Of a stretch of 43,993 nucleotides of DNA, positions 1 to 6,049 are shown in pieces (the stretch's first letter is position 1; every line of letters begins with the position of its first letter). This DNA comes from Candidatus Eisenbacteria bacterium (GTDB lineage: Bacteria > Eisenbacteria > RBG-16-71-46 > CAIMUX01 > VGJL01): contig VGJL01000009.1 in the NCBI GenBank assembly GCA_016867495.1, forward strand, positions 1 through 43,993, given 5' to 3'. The translations under genes and the position numbers were made by a program. The notes below the pieces were generated by a model. The model did no database searches. It had not been told where the DNA came from and saw only the letters and a program-made list of their open reading frames with translations.

Positions 1-99
1 CCGAGCGCGCGGCCGTTCGGGATCGCGCGCGACGCGAGATTCCCTCCCCGTCCGAGGCGGCTCTTCGGTCCGATCCGTGTCCTGGTTCTCGTTCTCATG

Positions 100-1587
100 T
101 CAAGCCCGAGCCGCCTTGACGCGTATAGGCAGGCGCAACGTCACGACGGTCCCTTTCTCTTGATCGGAATCGACTTCGACGTCCCCGGCATGCATCTCCA
201 GAGCCTGACGCACGAGGGGGAGCCCGACGCCCGTTCCGCCTTCCTTGGTCGTGAAGTACAGATCGAAGACCTTCTCGATGTGCTCAGGCGGAATCCCGGG
301 GCCCGTGTCCGCGACCGAGACACGGATCTCCGAATCGACGGCGCGGCTCTGCAGGATCACCCGTCCATCCCTTGAGGGAAGCGCCTGAAGGGCGTTCTTC
401 ACGAGGTTCTCGACCGCTTGTCTCATGACCTCGCGATCCGCATATGTCTCCGGAAGCTCCGCGAAGAGATCCAGGTCCAGGTCGAGACCGCTCAGGCCCG
501 CCTCCGCCTTCATCGATTGCTGGACTTCTTCGAGCAACTCGTTGAGTCGCAGCGGGGCGGGAGCCACGGGACGCATCCTGGCGATCTTGAGGAATCCGCT
601 GACCGCCCTTTGCAGTCTCTGGATCTCCTCCTGCGCTATGCGGACATGGCGCTCCACTTCCTCCGGCGGAAGGCTCCGCGATCCCCCGAGGATGCCGAGT
701 TCAAGATTGATCGCTTGAAGCGGGTTGCGGATCTCGTGCGCGACTCCGGCGGCCATCTGGCCGAGACGCGTGAGGATCCGCGACTGGCTCATCATGGGAT
801 CGGCTTCCTGAAGGGCTGCCGGGATGCGGTCCAGCCTCTCGCGCTCGAACTTCTCGGAAAGGAGGTTCAGGTCGCGGACGAGCCTGCTGAACTCGTCGAC
901 GCCGCTCTCGGGAATCCTGCTCTCGAATCGGCCCTCGCGTAGGGCCGCCACGCCCGCCTCGATCTGGCGCAGCCGCTTCGACGCGAGTCCAGCCAGGACG
1001 AATCCCAGAGCGACTGCCAGAGCGATCTGGATTCCCGCCCCGGGGATTCCCCGCCGGAAGGCCTCCTGCACCTGGTCCCTGAGGAGAACCCCGGCGATGC
1101 CCACCCTGATCGACGCGAAAGGACGATCGCCGAGCTGAAGAGGGGCGTCGATCCCGTAGACCTGAGGCGATCGCAGGAGACTGACCAGCAGGGCCGCGCT
1201 CTCGGCCAGAGTGCGGACGCGGGGGAGCGGGGGCAACGGGTCGAGCCGCGAGCCGACCATCTCCGGGATCGTGTGGGCCACCGCGTTCCGGGATGGGTCG
1301 GCGATCGCCACAAAGAGCACCGCCGGGGCCTGCGCCGTGGCGGCCTGCAAGATCAAGTCGATCCGGGGATCCTCCTGGAGAGCCCGCATGGGGGAGGACG
1401 GCTCTCGTTGCGCGACGTGACCGATCTGGAGGAGGAGAGTCTGGACCACGAGCCCGGATTCCTCGGCCGCCGCGTCGGTCGCGAGGCGCAGGACATGGGT
1501 GAGCTGCACGAGGATCGAGATCGAGACGATCACGATCCCGAGCAGCAGGAGGGCGAGCGGCTGCCGGCCGCGCAGGGCGAATCTCAT
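100..1587 (-). CDS. Membrane sensor histidine kinase of an NtrC-type two-component system
   Basis: Sensor kinase that should autophosphorylate and pass phosphate to the NtrC-type regulator encoded just upstream. The 495-residue protein starts at the ATG at 1587, which overlaps the regulator stop as ATGA, so the two are translationally coupled; longer in-frame starts lie inside the regulator gene. Visible order: TM helix (about 10-30), extracytoplasmic sensor region (about 35-180), second TM (about 185-203), HAMP-like linker (about 204-255), H-box GVAHEIRNPL with phosphoacceptor His284, N-box NLVKNALQAL (Asn398), G1 DTGPGIP (about 427-433), F-box FDLYFTTK and G2 GTGVGLPL. All ATPase boxes are intact. 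The sensor region has no ligand motif I recognise (possibly a single Cache-like fold), so the signal is unknown. Family assignment is strong; the stimulus cannot be inferred. Confidence 0.93.
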   Translation of the reverse strand: MRFALRGRQPLALLLLGIVIVSISILVQLTHVLRLATDAAAEESGLVVQTLLLQIGHVAQREPSSPMRALQEDPRIDLILQAATAQAPAVLFVAIADPSRNAVAHTIPEMVGSRLDPLPPLPRVRTLAESAALLVSLLRSPQVYGIDAPLQLGDRPFASIRVGIAGVLLRDQVQEAFRRGIPGAGIQIALAVALGFVLAGLASKRLRQIEAGVAALREGRFESRIPESGVDEFSRLVRDLNLLSEKFERERLDRIPAALQEADPMMSQSRILTRLGQMAAGVAHEIRNPLQAINLELGILGGSRSLPPEEVERHVRIAQEEIQRLQRAVSGFLKIARMRPVAPAPLRLNELLEEVQQSMKAEAGLSGLDLDLDLFAELPETYADREVMRQAVENLVKNALQALPSRDGRVILQSRAVDSEIRVSVADTGPGIPPEHIEKVFDLYFTTKEGGTGVGLPLVRQALEMHAGDVEVDSDQEKGTVVTLRLPIRVKAARA

Positions 1588-2978
1588 CCGGTCGCCTCGA
1601 TGGAATCGGTCTCGCGTCCCCTGTAGCGCCTGAGCTTCAAGTGCAGCGTCTTCGGGCTCACGCCGAGCACGGCCGCCGCTCGCGTCTTGTTCCCGCCGCA
1701 TGTCCGGAGGGTCTCCAGAATGACGGCCCTCTCCACGTCGTCCAGGGGCGCGCCGATCGTCACCTGCAGGGTGCCCGAGGAGGAAGCGTCGCGTCGCACG
1801 CTCGGGCGAACGGCCGGGGGCAGGTCGGTGGGGAGGATCTCGTCCGACTTGCTGAGAATGACCGCCCTCTGCACCGCGTTGCGCAGCTCGCGGACGTTCC
1901 CCGGCCAGTCATACTGGCGCATCAAGGCGAGCGCGTCCTCCGAGAAGCCGACGACGGCCTTTCCGTTCTCCAGCGCATACTCCCTGAGGAAATCGTGCGC
2001 CAGCAGCGGAAGGTCCTCCATCCTCTCGCGCAGGGCCGGTACGTCCAGCGTGATCACGTTCAGCCTGAAGTAGAGGTCCTCGCGGAAGAGACCCGAGGCG
2101 AGGCGCTCTTCGATCGCCGCGTTCGTCGCGGCGAGGACGCGCACGTCGATCGGGATCTCGCGCGTCCCGCCCACCCGGCGGACCTTGCGGTCTTCCAGGA
2201 CCCTCAGGAGCTTGCTCTGGAGAGAGGCGGGCATCTCGGCGATCTCGTCGAGGAAGATCGTGCCTCCGTCCGCCAGCTCGAAGCAGCCGGGTCTCGACGC
2301 GCTCGCGCCCGTGAAGGCTCCCTTCTCATGACCGAGGATCTCGCTCTCGAGGAGCGTCTCCGGGATGGCCGCGCAGCTCAGCGCGATGAATCGGGCGGCG
2401 GATCGAGGGCTGAGACTGTGGATCGCGCGCGCCACGACCTCCTTCCCCGTCCCGCTCTCGCCCGTGATCAGGACGGACGCGTTCGACGGGGCGATCTGAT
2501 CGATGAGGCGGTAGAGGGCCAGCATGGGAGCCGACTTGCCGACCAGTCTCTGGAAGCGGCCGCTGCGGATCATCTCGCGCCTCAGGAGGAGGACCTCCTG
2601 GCGCATCGCGGATCTCTCGAGCCCCTTGCGGATCACCGTCGCGAGCCGGTCGGGTTCGACCGGCTTGACGAGATAGTCGTAGACCCCGCGGCGGGTCGCT
2701 TCCACCGCGCTGTCGATCGTGCCGTGGGCCGTCAGGATGATCAAGGTGGACTCGATGCCGCGATCCTTGAGGTCGCCGACGAGTTGGAGTCCGTCGCGCC
2801 CCGGAAGCTGCAGATCGGTGATGACGAGATCGGGCGGGGAATCGATCGCCTTCGCGAGGGCCTCTTCGGCATCGGCGGCGACATCCACGTCGTGACCCAT
2901 GCCGGAGATGATGTAGGCGATTCCTCTGCGGATCGGCTCCTCATCGTCGACGACCAGGATCTTGTACTGCTCGGTCAT
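1584..2978 (-). CDS. Sigma54-dependent NtrC-family response regulator
   Basis: Enhancer-binding activator that remodels sigma54 RNA polymerase. It has 464 residues from the ATG at 2978, preceded by a GGGGGAT Shine-Dalgarno; the in-frame extension to 3215 has no domain and is rejected. Receiver domain: VVDDEE near 9-14, phosphoacceptor Asp55 in LVITDLQLPG, Lys105. AAA+ domain: Walker A GESGTGKE (173-180), sigma54-contact loop GAFTGA (220-225), Walker B TIFLDE (about 240-245), arginine-finger region FREDLYFRL. C-terminal Fis-type HTH at about 424-455 (GNKTRAAAVLGVSPKTL). All parts needed for sigma54 activation are present. It is first in a two-gene operon with its kinase. A sigma54-type promoter facing away from it at 3231-3247 is the obvious local target candidate. 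Confidence 0.95.
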   Translation of the reverse strand: MTEQYKILVVDDEEPIRRGIAYIISGMGHDVDVAADAEEALAKAIDSPPDLVITDLQLPGRDGLQLVGDLKDRGIESTLIILTAHGTIDSAVEATRRGVYDYLVKPVEPDRLATVIRKGLERSAMRQEVLLLRREMIRSGRFQRLVGKSAPMLALYRLIDQIAPSNASVLITGESGTGKEVVARAIHSLSPRSAARFIALSCAAIPETLLESEILGHEKGAFTGASASRPGCFELADGGTIFLDEIAEMPASLQSKLLRVLEDRKVRRVGGTREIPIDVRVLAATNAAIEERLASGLFREDLYFRLNVITLDVPALRERMEDLPLLAHDFLREYALENGKAVVGFSEDALALMRQYDWPGNVRELRNAVQRAVILSKSDEILPTDLPPAVRPSVRRDASSSGTLQVTIGAPLDDVERAVILETLRTCGGNKTRAAAVLGVSPKTLHLKLRRYRGRETDSIEATG

Positions 2979-2999
2979 GGATCCCCCGCGTGTGCGGGC

Positions 3000-3030
3000 C
3001 CCGGCAGACTTCATGATGGAACCTGCCGGG
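3000..3030. promoter_or_regulatory. Inverted octamer repeat, candidate regulator site
   Basis: CCCGGCAG (3000-3007) and CTGCCGGG (3023-3030) form a perfect 8-bp inverted repeat with a 15-nt spacer. A third direct copy of CTGCCGGG lies at 3087-3094. The pair is 22-52 nt upstream of the regulator ATG and about 200-230 bp from the sigma54 promoter; the third copy is about 140 bp from it. That is in the range of enhancer sites for NtrC-type activators. In the regulator mRNA the pair could instead form a leader hairpin. Binding by the adjacent regulator is inference only. Confidence 0.3.
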
Positions 3031-3097
3031 CGGCCCCGTGTCCAAGTCATTGTGAGTCCGGAGGTGAACCTATCACAGGATCCTGCCTGCCGGGTAA

Positions 3098-3118
3098 AAA
3101 GGTAACGGTCAGACCTTT
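3098..3118. promoter_or_regulatory. AAAGGT-N9-ACCTTT inverted repeat, possible operator
   Basis: A 6-bp dyad with a 9-nt spacer (21 bp overall, about two helical turns) centred at about 3108, roughly 125 bp upstream of the sigma54 -24 element. Size and placement fit a dimeric activator site, but the AT-rich arms are short and chance occurrence is not excluded. No second copy was noticed in the window. Confidence 0.25.
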
Positions 3119-3201
3119 CTACACTGTTCGGCGACCGATCCGGGGAATCCGGGGGCGGTTCAGATTGAGCGTCGATCACATAACTTGTTTGGAATATTGC
3201 G

Positions 3202-3229
3202 ATTATATTGAGCATCTTTGACGAGTCGA
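3202..3229 (-). promoter_or_regulatory. Sigma70-like promoter for the regulator/kinase operon
   Basis: Read on the minus strand, TCGACT (3229-3224; two mismatches to TTGACA) is followed after 16 nt by a perfect TATAAT (3207-3202). It would start transcription near 3195 and give a leader of about 215 nt before the regulator ATG at 2978. Its -35 directly abuts the opposed sigma54 -24 element (from 3231), so polymerase or regulator binding at one could affect the other. Confidence 0.45.
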
Positions 3230-3230
3230 T

Positions 3231-3247
3231 TTGGCACGGCTCTTGAT
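3231..3247 (+). promoter_or_regulatory. Sigma54-type -24/-12 promoter
   Basis: TTGGCACG-GCTC-TTGAT matches the sigma54 consensus TGGCACG-N4-TTGCW. The invariant GG (3233-3234) and the -12 dinucleotide (3245-3246) are separated by exactly 10 nt. The one departure is GA instead of GC at -12. The element lies about 250 bp from, and points away from, a complete sigma54 activator gene. Expected start is about 3257. Confidence 0.6.
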
Positions 3248-3256
3248 AGTGAAGTG

Positions 3257-3380
3257 CGGCATCGGGCGACAGTCAGCGGGCTGTCGTATCGGTTTCAAAG
3301 AGACGGACTCCTCCAGGGTGAGGTCAACTGCCTGCCCCTCACCATCTCCTCCGAGGTGGAGTCCGTCTCTCCCCTTTTTC
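3257..3380 (+). ncRNA. Candidate sigma54-dependent small RNA
   Basis: Downstream of the sigma54-type promoter there is no start codon with a Shine-Dalgarno but strong RNA structure. Hairpin 1 is CGACAG (3267-3272), an 8-nt loop, and CTGTCG (3281-3286). A long composite hairpin pairs AGAGACGGACTCC (3299-3311) with its exact complement at 3358-3370, with an inner 7-bp stem GGTGAGG (3317-3323)/CCTCACC (3337-3343). CCCCTTTTT follows (3371-3379). The asymmetric internal loop 3344-3357 exposes ATCTCCTCC, complementary to Shine-Dalgarno sequences, as in many small RNAs that block translation. The architecture parallels Qrr, GlmY/GlmZ and CrcZ, small RNAs driven by sigma54 under NtrC-type two-component systems. 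The sequence does not obviously match any of them. The start is predicted, not measured. Confidence 0.5.
3299..3380 (+). terminator. Long hairpin with T-run, likely intrinsic terminator
   Basis: The perfect 13-bp stem (3299-3311 with 3358-3370) with an inner 7-bp stem is followed by CCCC and then five T. The four C between stem and T-run make it a non-canonical terminator on +. On - the same hairpin is followed by CTTTG, a poorer tract, so a role as terminator for the minus-strand TonB remnant is possible but weaker. Confidence 0.5.
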
Positions 3381-3515
3381 TCCGGTGGATGCAAACGCGC
3401 TCGAGGCCCAAGGATCGGCTCAGGAGCTAGGCGGGCTTGATCGGACTCGATGCGCGAGCAGGCGCGCCGCGATCGACGCGGGCCTCGATGGCCCTCTTCG
3501 CAAGGCTGCGGCTCT

Positions 3516-3839
3516 CTACTTCTCCTGCGGCGGCTTCTTCTCGTCCAGGCGGAACTTCACGGGCACATGAACAGCCATCTCGACCGGCTCCCCGTCCTTC
3601 TCGCCCGGCTTGAACGTCCACGTCCGGGCCGCGGCGAGCGCCGCGTCGCCGAACGCGGGATGTCCCTCGACACCCTCGACGATCTCCGCTCTTGCCACCC
3701 CGCCCTTCGAATCGATCAGGAGAGACAGAAGAACGGATCCTTCGCCCCCGCAGGCGAAGCGCGGGTCGATCGGCTTCCTCTCCTCGCGCGCCGTCTTGCC
3801 CTTCCGGTCTCGGGCGGATCCGTCTACGCTCTGATCGCA
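3516..3839 (-). pseudogene. TonB C-terminal-domain remnant
   Basis: The frame ending at 3516 encodes a recognisable TonB C-terminal (energy-transducer) domain: GSVLLSLLIDSKGGVARAEI, then AFGDAALAAARTWTFKP, then VEMAVHVPVKFRL. Such domains contact the TonB box of outer-membrane receptors. The usual N-terminal TM anchor, proline-rich linker and the YPE-AR segment that opens the domain are missing. The only usual start codon in frame is a GTG at 3698, inside the domain. The open frame continues leftward of the domain into DNA now occupied by the divergent tag gene without ATG, GTG or TTG. I read this as a decayed or truncated TonB gene. An unusual start codon or a sequencing frameshift is the alternative. 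The boundary at 3839 is approximate. Confidence 0.5.
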
Positions 3840-4483
3840 TGAAGCGCTGTCCTTGGCCCGGTGCCGACCCGCTCGCGATCGCCTACCACGACAGCGAGTG
3901 GGGCGTGCCCGTGCATGATGATCGCAAGCACTTCGAGTTCCTCGTCCTCGATGGCGCGCAGGCGGGCCTCAGCTGGATCACGATCCTCCGCAAGAGAGAG
4001 AACTACCGCAAGGCCTTCGACGGATTCGATCCCCGGAAGGTGGCGAGATACGGCGCGCGCAAGCGGCGTTCCCTCCTCGCGGATCCCGGAATCGTGAGGA
4101 ACAGGCTGAAGATCGAGGCCGCGATCGCCGGCGCGAAGGCGTTCCTGAAGGTCCAGAAGGAGTTCGGGTCCTTCGACGCCTACATCTGGGGTTTCGTGGC
4201 AGGCAGGTCGAAGCGGAACGCATGGCGCAGCCTGTCCGAGATTCCCACGAAGACCGCGGAATCGGAGGCGATGAGCAAGGACCTGATGAGACGGGGATTC
4301 CGCTTCGTCGGACCGACGATCTGCTATGCCTACATGCAGGCCGCAGGGCTGGTGAACGACCACGTTGTCGACTGCAGCCGATACAGGGCGGTGGGACGAA
4401 GGACGCGCCTCAGGGGGCCTGGGGATGTCGGGGAGGCGAATCGCAGTCGCGCATCGACTGCTGCCGTCAGGAGGATCGGATGA
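3839..4483 (+). CDS. tag: DNA-3-methyladenine glycosylase I
   Basis: Base-excision repair enzyme removing 3-methyladenine from DNA. The 214 residues align throughout with E. coli Tag. Zinc ligands Cys4, His17, His175 and Cys179 fall at exactly the E. coli numbers, and the signatures YHDSEWG, AGLSWITIL, LSEIPTKTA, RGFRFVGPTICYAYMQA and GLVNDHVVDC are clear. One key residue differs: the conserved Glu38 of the LEG-AGLSW motif is Asp here (LDGAQAGLSW). The tail after about 185 is longer and more basic than usual. The ATG at 3839 places Cys4 correctly. Its stop overlaps the next ATG (ATGA), so it is coupled to the HAD hydrolase. Function is confident; activity given Asp38 is less certain. Confidence 0.93.
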   Translation: MKRCPWPGADPLAIAYHDSEWGVPVHDDRKHFEFLVLDGAQAGLSWITILRKRENYRKAFDGFDPRKVARYGARKRRSLLADPGIVRNRLKIEAAIAGAKAFLKVQKEFGSFDAYIWGFVAGRSKRNAWRSLSEIPTKTAESEAMSKDLMRRGFRFVGPTICYAYMQAAGLVNDHVVDCSRYRAVGRRTRLRGPGDVGEANRSRASTAAVRRIG

Positions 4484-5184
4484 GACCCGAACCGAAGGCC
4501 GTCCTCCTCGACCTGTTCCACACGCTCGTCGACGTGAACGAGGCTCCCGGGCGCTCGGCGGCGAGCGTCCTCATGATCGATCCGATCGCCTGGAACCGCG
4601 CGATCGTGGAGCATGCGCGCCACCACGCGCTCGGAGAGGAGCCCGATCCGTTCGAGTCGCTGCGGCGGATCGCGCACGCCGTGGATCCGAGCATTCCCGA
4701 GGAGCGGATCGCCCGGGCGATGGAGGGGCGGGGGAAGAGGTTCCGGCACGCGCTCATTCACGTGCGACCCGCGGTGCTGGAAGCGCTGGGGGCGATCCGG
4801 GGCATGGGTTTGAGGACCGCCGTCGTCAGCAATGCCGGGCTTGACGAGATCGAGGCGTGGGACGAGTCTCCTCTCGCCCCGCTGATCGACGCGGCGCTCT
4901 TCTCCTGCATCGAGAAGGTCGCGAAGCCGGATGTCGAGATCTATCTGCGGGCCGCGGCCGCGCTTCAGGTCGACCCTTCCTCTTGCGTCTTCGTGGGGGA
5001 CGGCGGCAGCCGCGAGCACGAGGGGGCCCGCAGCGCCGGGATGGCCACGGTCCTGATTCTCGCGATGCTCGAGGAGTCTCTTCCGGAGATCGCGGCGGGC
5101 CGCGAGAGGAACACGGACTGGGTCGTTCGGTCCTATCCCGAGCTGGTCGAAGTCCTGCGGGGGATGGTCCGCACAGCGGAGTAG
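4480..5184 (+). CDS. HAD-superfamily hydrolase
   Basis: Haloacid-dehalogenase-like hydrolase of 234 residues, starting at an ATG that overlaps the tag stop and follows a GAGG Shine-Dalgarno. Motif I is DLFHTLVD with nucleophile Asp11, motif II VVSNAG, motif III Lys in EKVAKPD, motif IV VFVGDGGSREHEGARSAG, with a helical cap between I and II. The position two after the nucleophile is Phe, not the Asp acid/base of typical HAD phosphatases; DxF/DxY forms occur in dehalogenase-like branches. Substrate unknown. Coupling to tag hints at a housecleaning role on damaged metabolites, which is inference. Confidence 0.85.
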   Translation: MRPEPKAVLLDLFHTLVDVNEAPGRSAASVLMIDPIAWNRAIVEHARHHALGEEPDPFESLRRIAHAVDPSIPEERIARAMEGRGKRFRHALIHVRPAVLEALGAIRGMGLRTAVVSNAGLDEIEAWDESPLAPLIDAALFSCIEKVAKPDVEIYLRAAAALQVDPSSCVFVGDGGSREHEGARSAGMATVLILAMLEESLPEIAAGRERNTDWVVRSYPELVEVLRGMVRTAE

Positions 5185-5205
5185 CAGCGCTGCCGGAGAG
5201 CCGCT

Positions 5206-6045
5206 CTAGTCGTCGCCGTTGGCCTTGCGGGCCAGGAGCGCGACCAGGCTCCTCACGAGCGAGGCGGAGTTGTCGGCGGCGATCTGATAGAAGGCCTCGA
5301 TATCCCGGCTCGCCGTCGAGTCGGCGCTGTCGCTGATGCTGCGCACGACGAGACAGGGCACGCCCATCTCATGGCAGACCTGGGCGACCGCCGCCCCTTC
5401 CATCTCCACAGCGTCCCCGCCCAGGCGGTCCCGCAGCGCTTCCTTCACCGGGTTCGACGCGACGAAGGCGTCTCCCGTCAGGATCACGCCCTGGATGACT
5501 CGAGGCGGCCGATCTCCCTCGGTTCCTGGAATCGGCCTGAGCCGGGCGCTCTCGGCCGCCTGAGCAGCGAGGGCGAGAAGATCGGCGTCTCCCGGGATGA
5601 AGAACGGATTCCGCTCGCCGGTGGCCGGGTTCCTCGTTGAGGTGTGCATCGTGGTGTCGGCCCCGAGGTAGAGGAAGTCGTGTTGGGCTGTCGCTGTCCC
5701 GATCACGATCTCGCCAGGTCGAAGGTCCGGATTCAGCGCTCCTGCGATTCCCGAGAAGAGGACCTCTCGCGGACGAAAGGCCCCCAGCAGGACTGTCGTT
5801 GTCATCGCGGCGTTCACCTTTCCGACTCCCGACTCCGCGACGACGACATCCCTGCCCTCGAGCACGCCCAAGGTGAAGGCGAGCCCGAACGCGGTCGAGT
5901 CCCTCTTCTCGCTGAGCGAGCCGCGGATCAGCTCAAGCTCCGGCGGGAAGGCGCCCAGGATCGCGGTCGCCCCTTCTCGGGAAGAAGCGACCGCGGCCGA
6001 GAGGAGAACCAGGCAGACTGCAGCCCAGACGACCGCCCCTCGCAT
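5206..6045 (-). CDS. Exported MTA/SAH-nucleosidase-like purine phosphorylase-fold protein
   Basis: The 279 residues fit the PNP/UDP phosphorylase fold and most resemble 5'-methylthioadenosine/S-adenosylhomocysteine nucleosidase: GAFPPELELI at the start of the domain, ESGVGKVNAAMTTT, SGIAGAL, DAVEMEGAAVAQV (substrate Glu) and VVRSISDSAD (catalytic Asp). Unlike the usual cytoplasmic enzyme it begins with a clear signal peptide (about 1-22, ending AVASS). It should therefore act outside the cytoplasm, perhaps salvaging nucleosides. It follows the aminotransferase stop by 4 nt and is very likely cotranscribed with it. The nucleoside cleaved cannot be told from sequence. Confidence 0.85.
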   Translation of the reverse strand: MRGAVVWAAVCLVLLSAAVASSREGATAILGAFPPELELIRGSLSEKRDSTAFGLAFTLGVLEGRDVVVAESGVGKVNAAMTTTVLLGAFRPREVLFSGIAGALNPDLRPGEIVIGTATAQHDFLYLGADTTMHTSTRNPATGERNPFFIPGDADLLALAAQAAESARLRPIPGTEGDRPPRVIQGVILTGDAFVASNPVKEALRDRLGGDAVEMEGAAVAQVCHEMGVPCLVVRSISDSADSTASRDIEAFYQIAADNSASLVRSLVALLARKANGDD

Positions 6046-6049
6046 GTCT

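Larger units (their letters stand above)
2979..3515. other. 537-nt intergenic regulatory region
   Basis: Between the regulator gene and the TonB-domain remnant there is no convincing protein gene. The region holds three copies of the octamer CTGCCGGG (one inverted), an AAAGGT-9-ACCTTT inverted repeat, a sigma70-like promoter for the regulator operon, an opposed sigma54-type promoter, and a structured non-coding segment ending in a hairpin and T-run. The segment 3170-3250 is distinctly AT-richer than its surroundings, as expected of promoters. From about 3386 to 3515 I see nothing definable. Short ORFs crossing it on + (from 3218 and 3231) read through the hairpin and have no family resemblance. 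Confidence 0.6.

Noticed and set aside
1641-3221. Long plus-strand ORF opposite the response regulator
   Set aside because: Codon-bias shadow of the GC-rich regulator gene; no domain, and the opposite strand encodes a complete NtrC-type protein.
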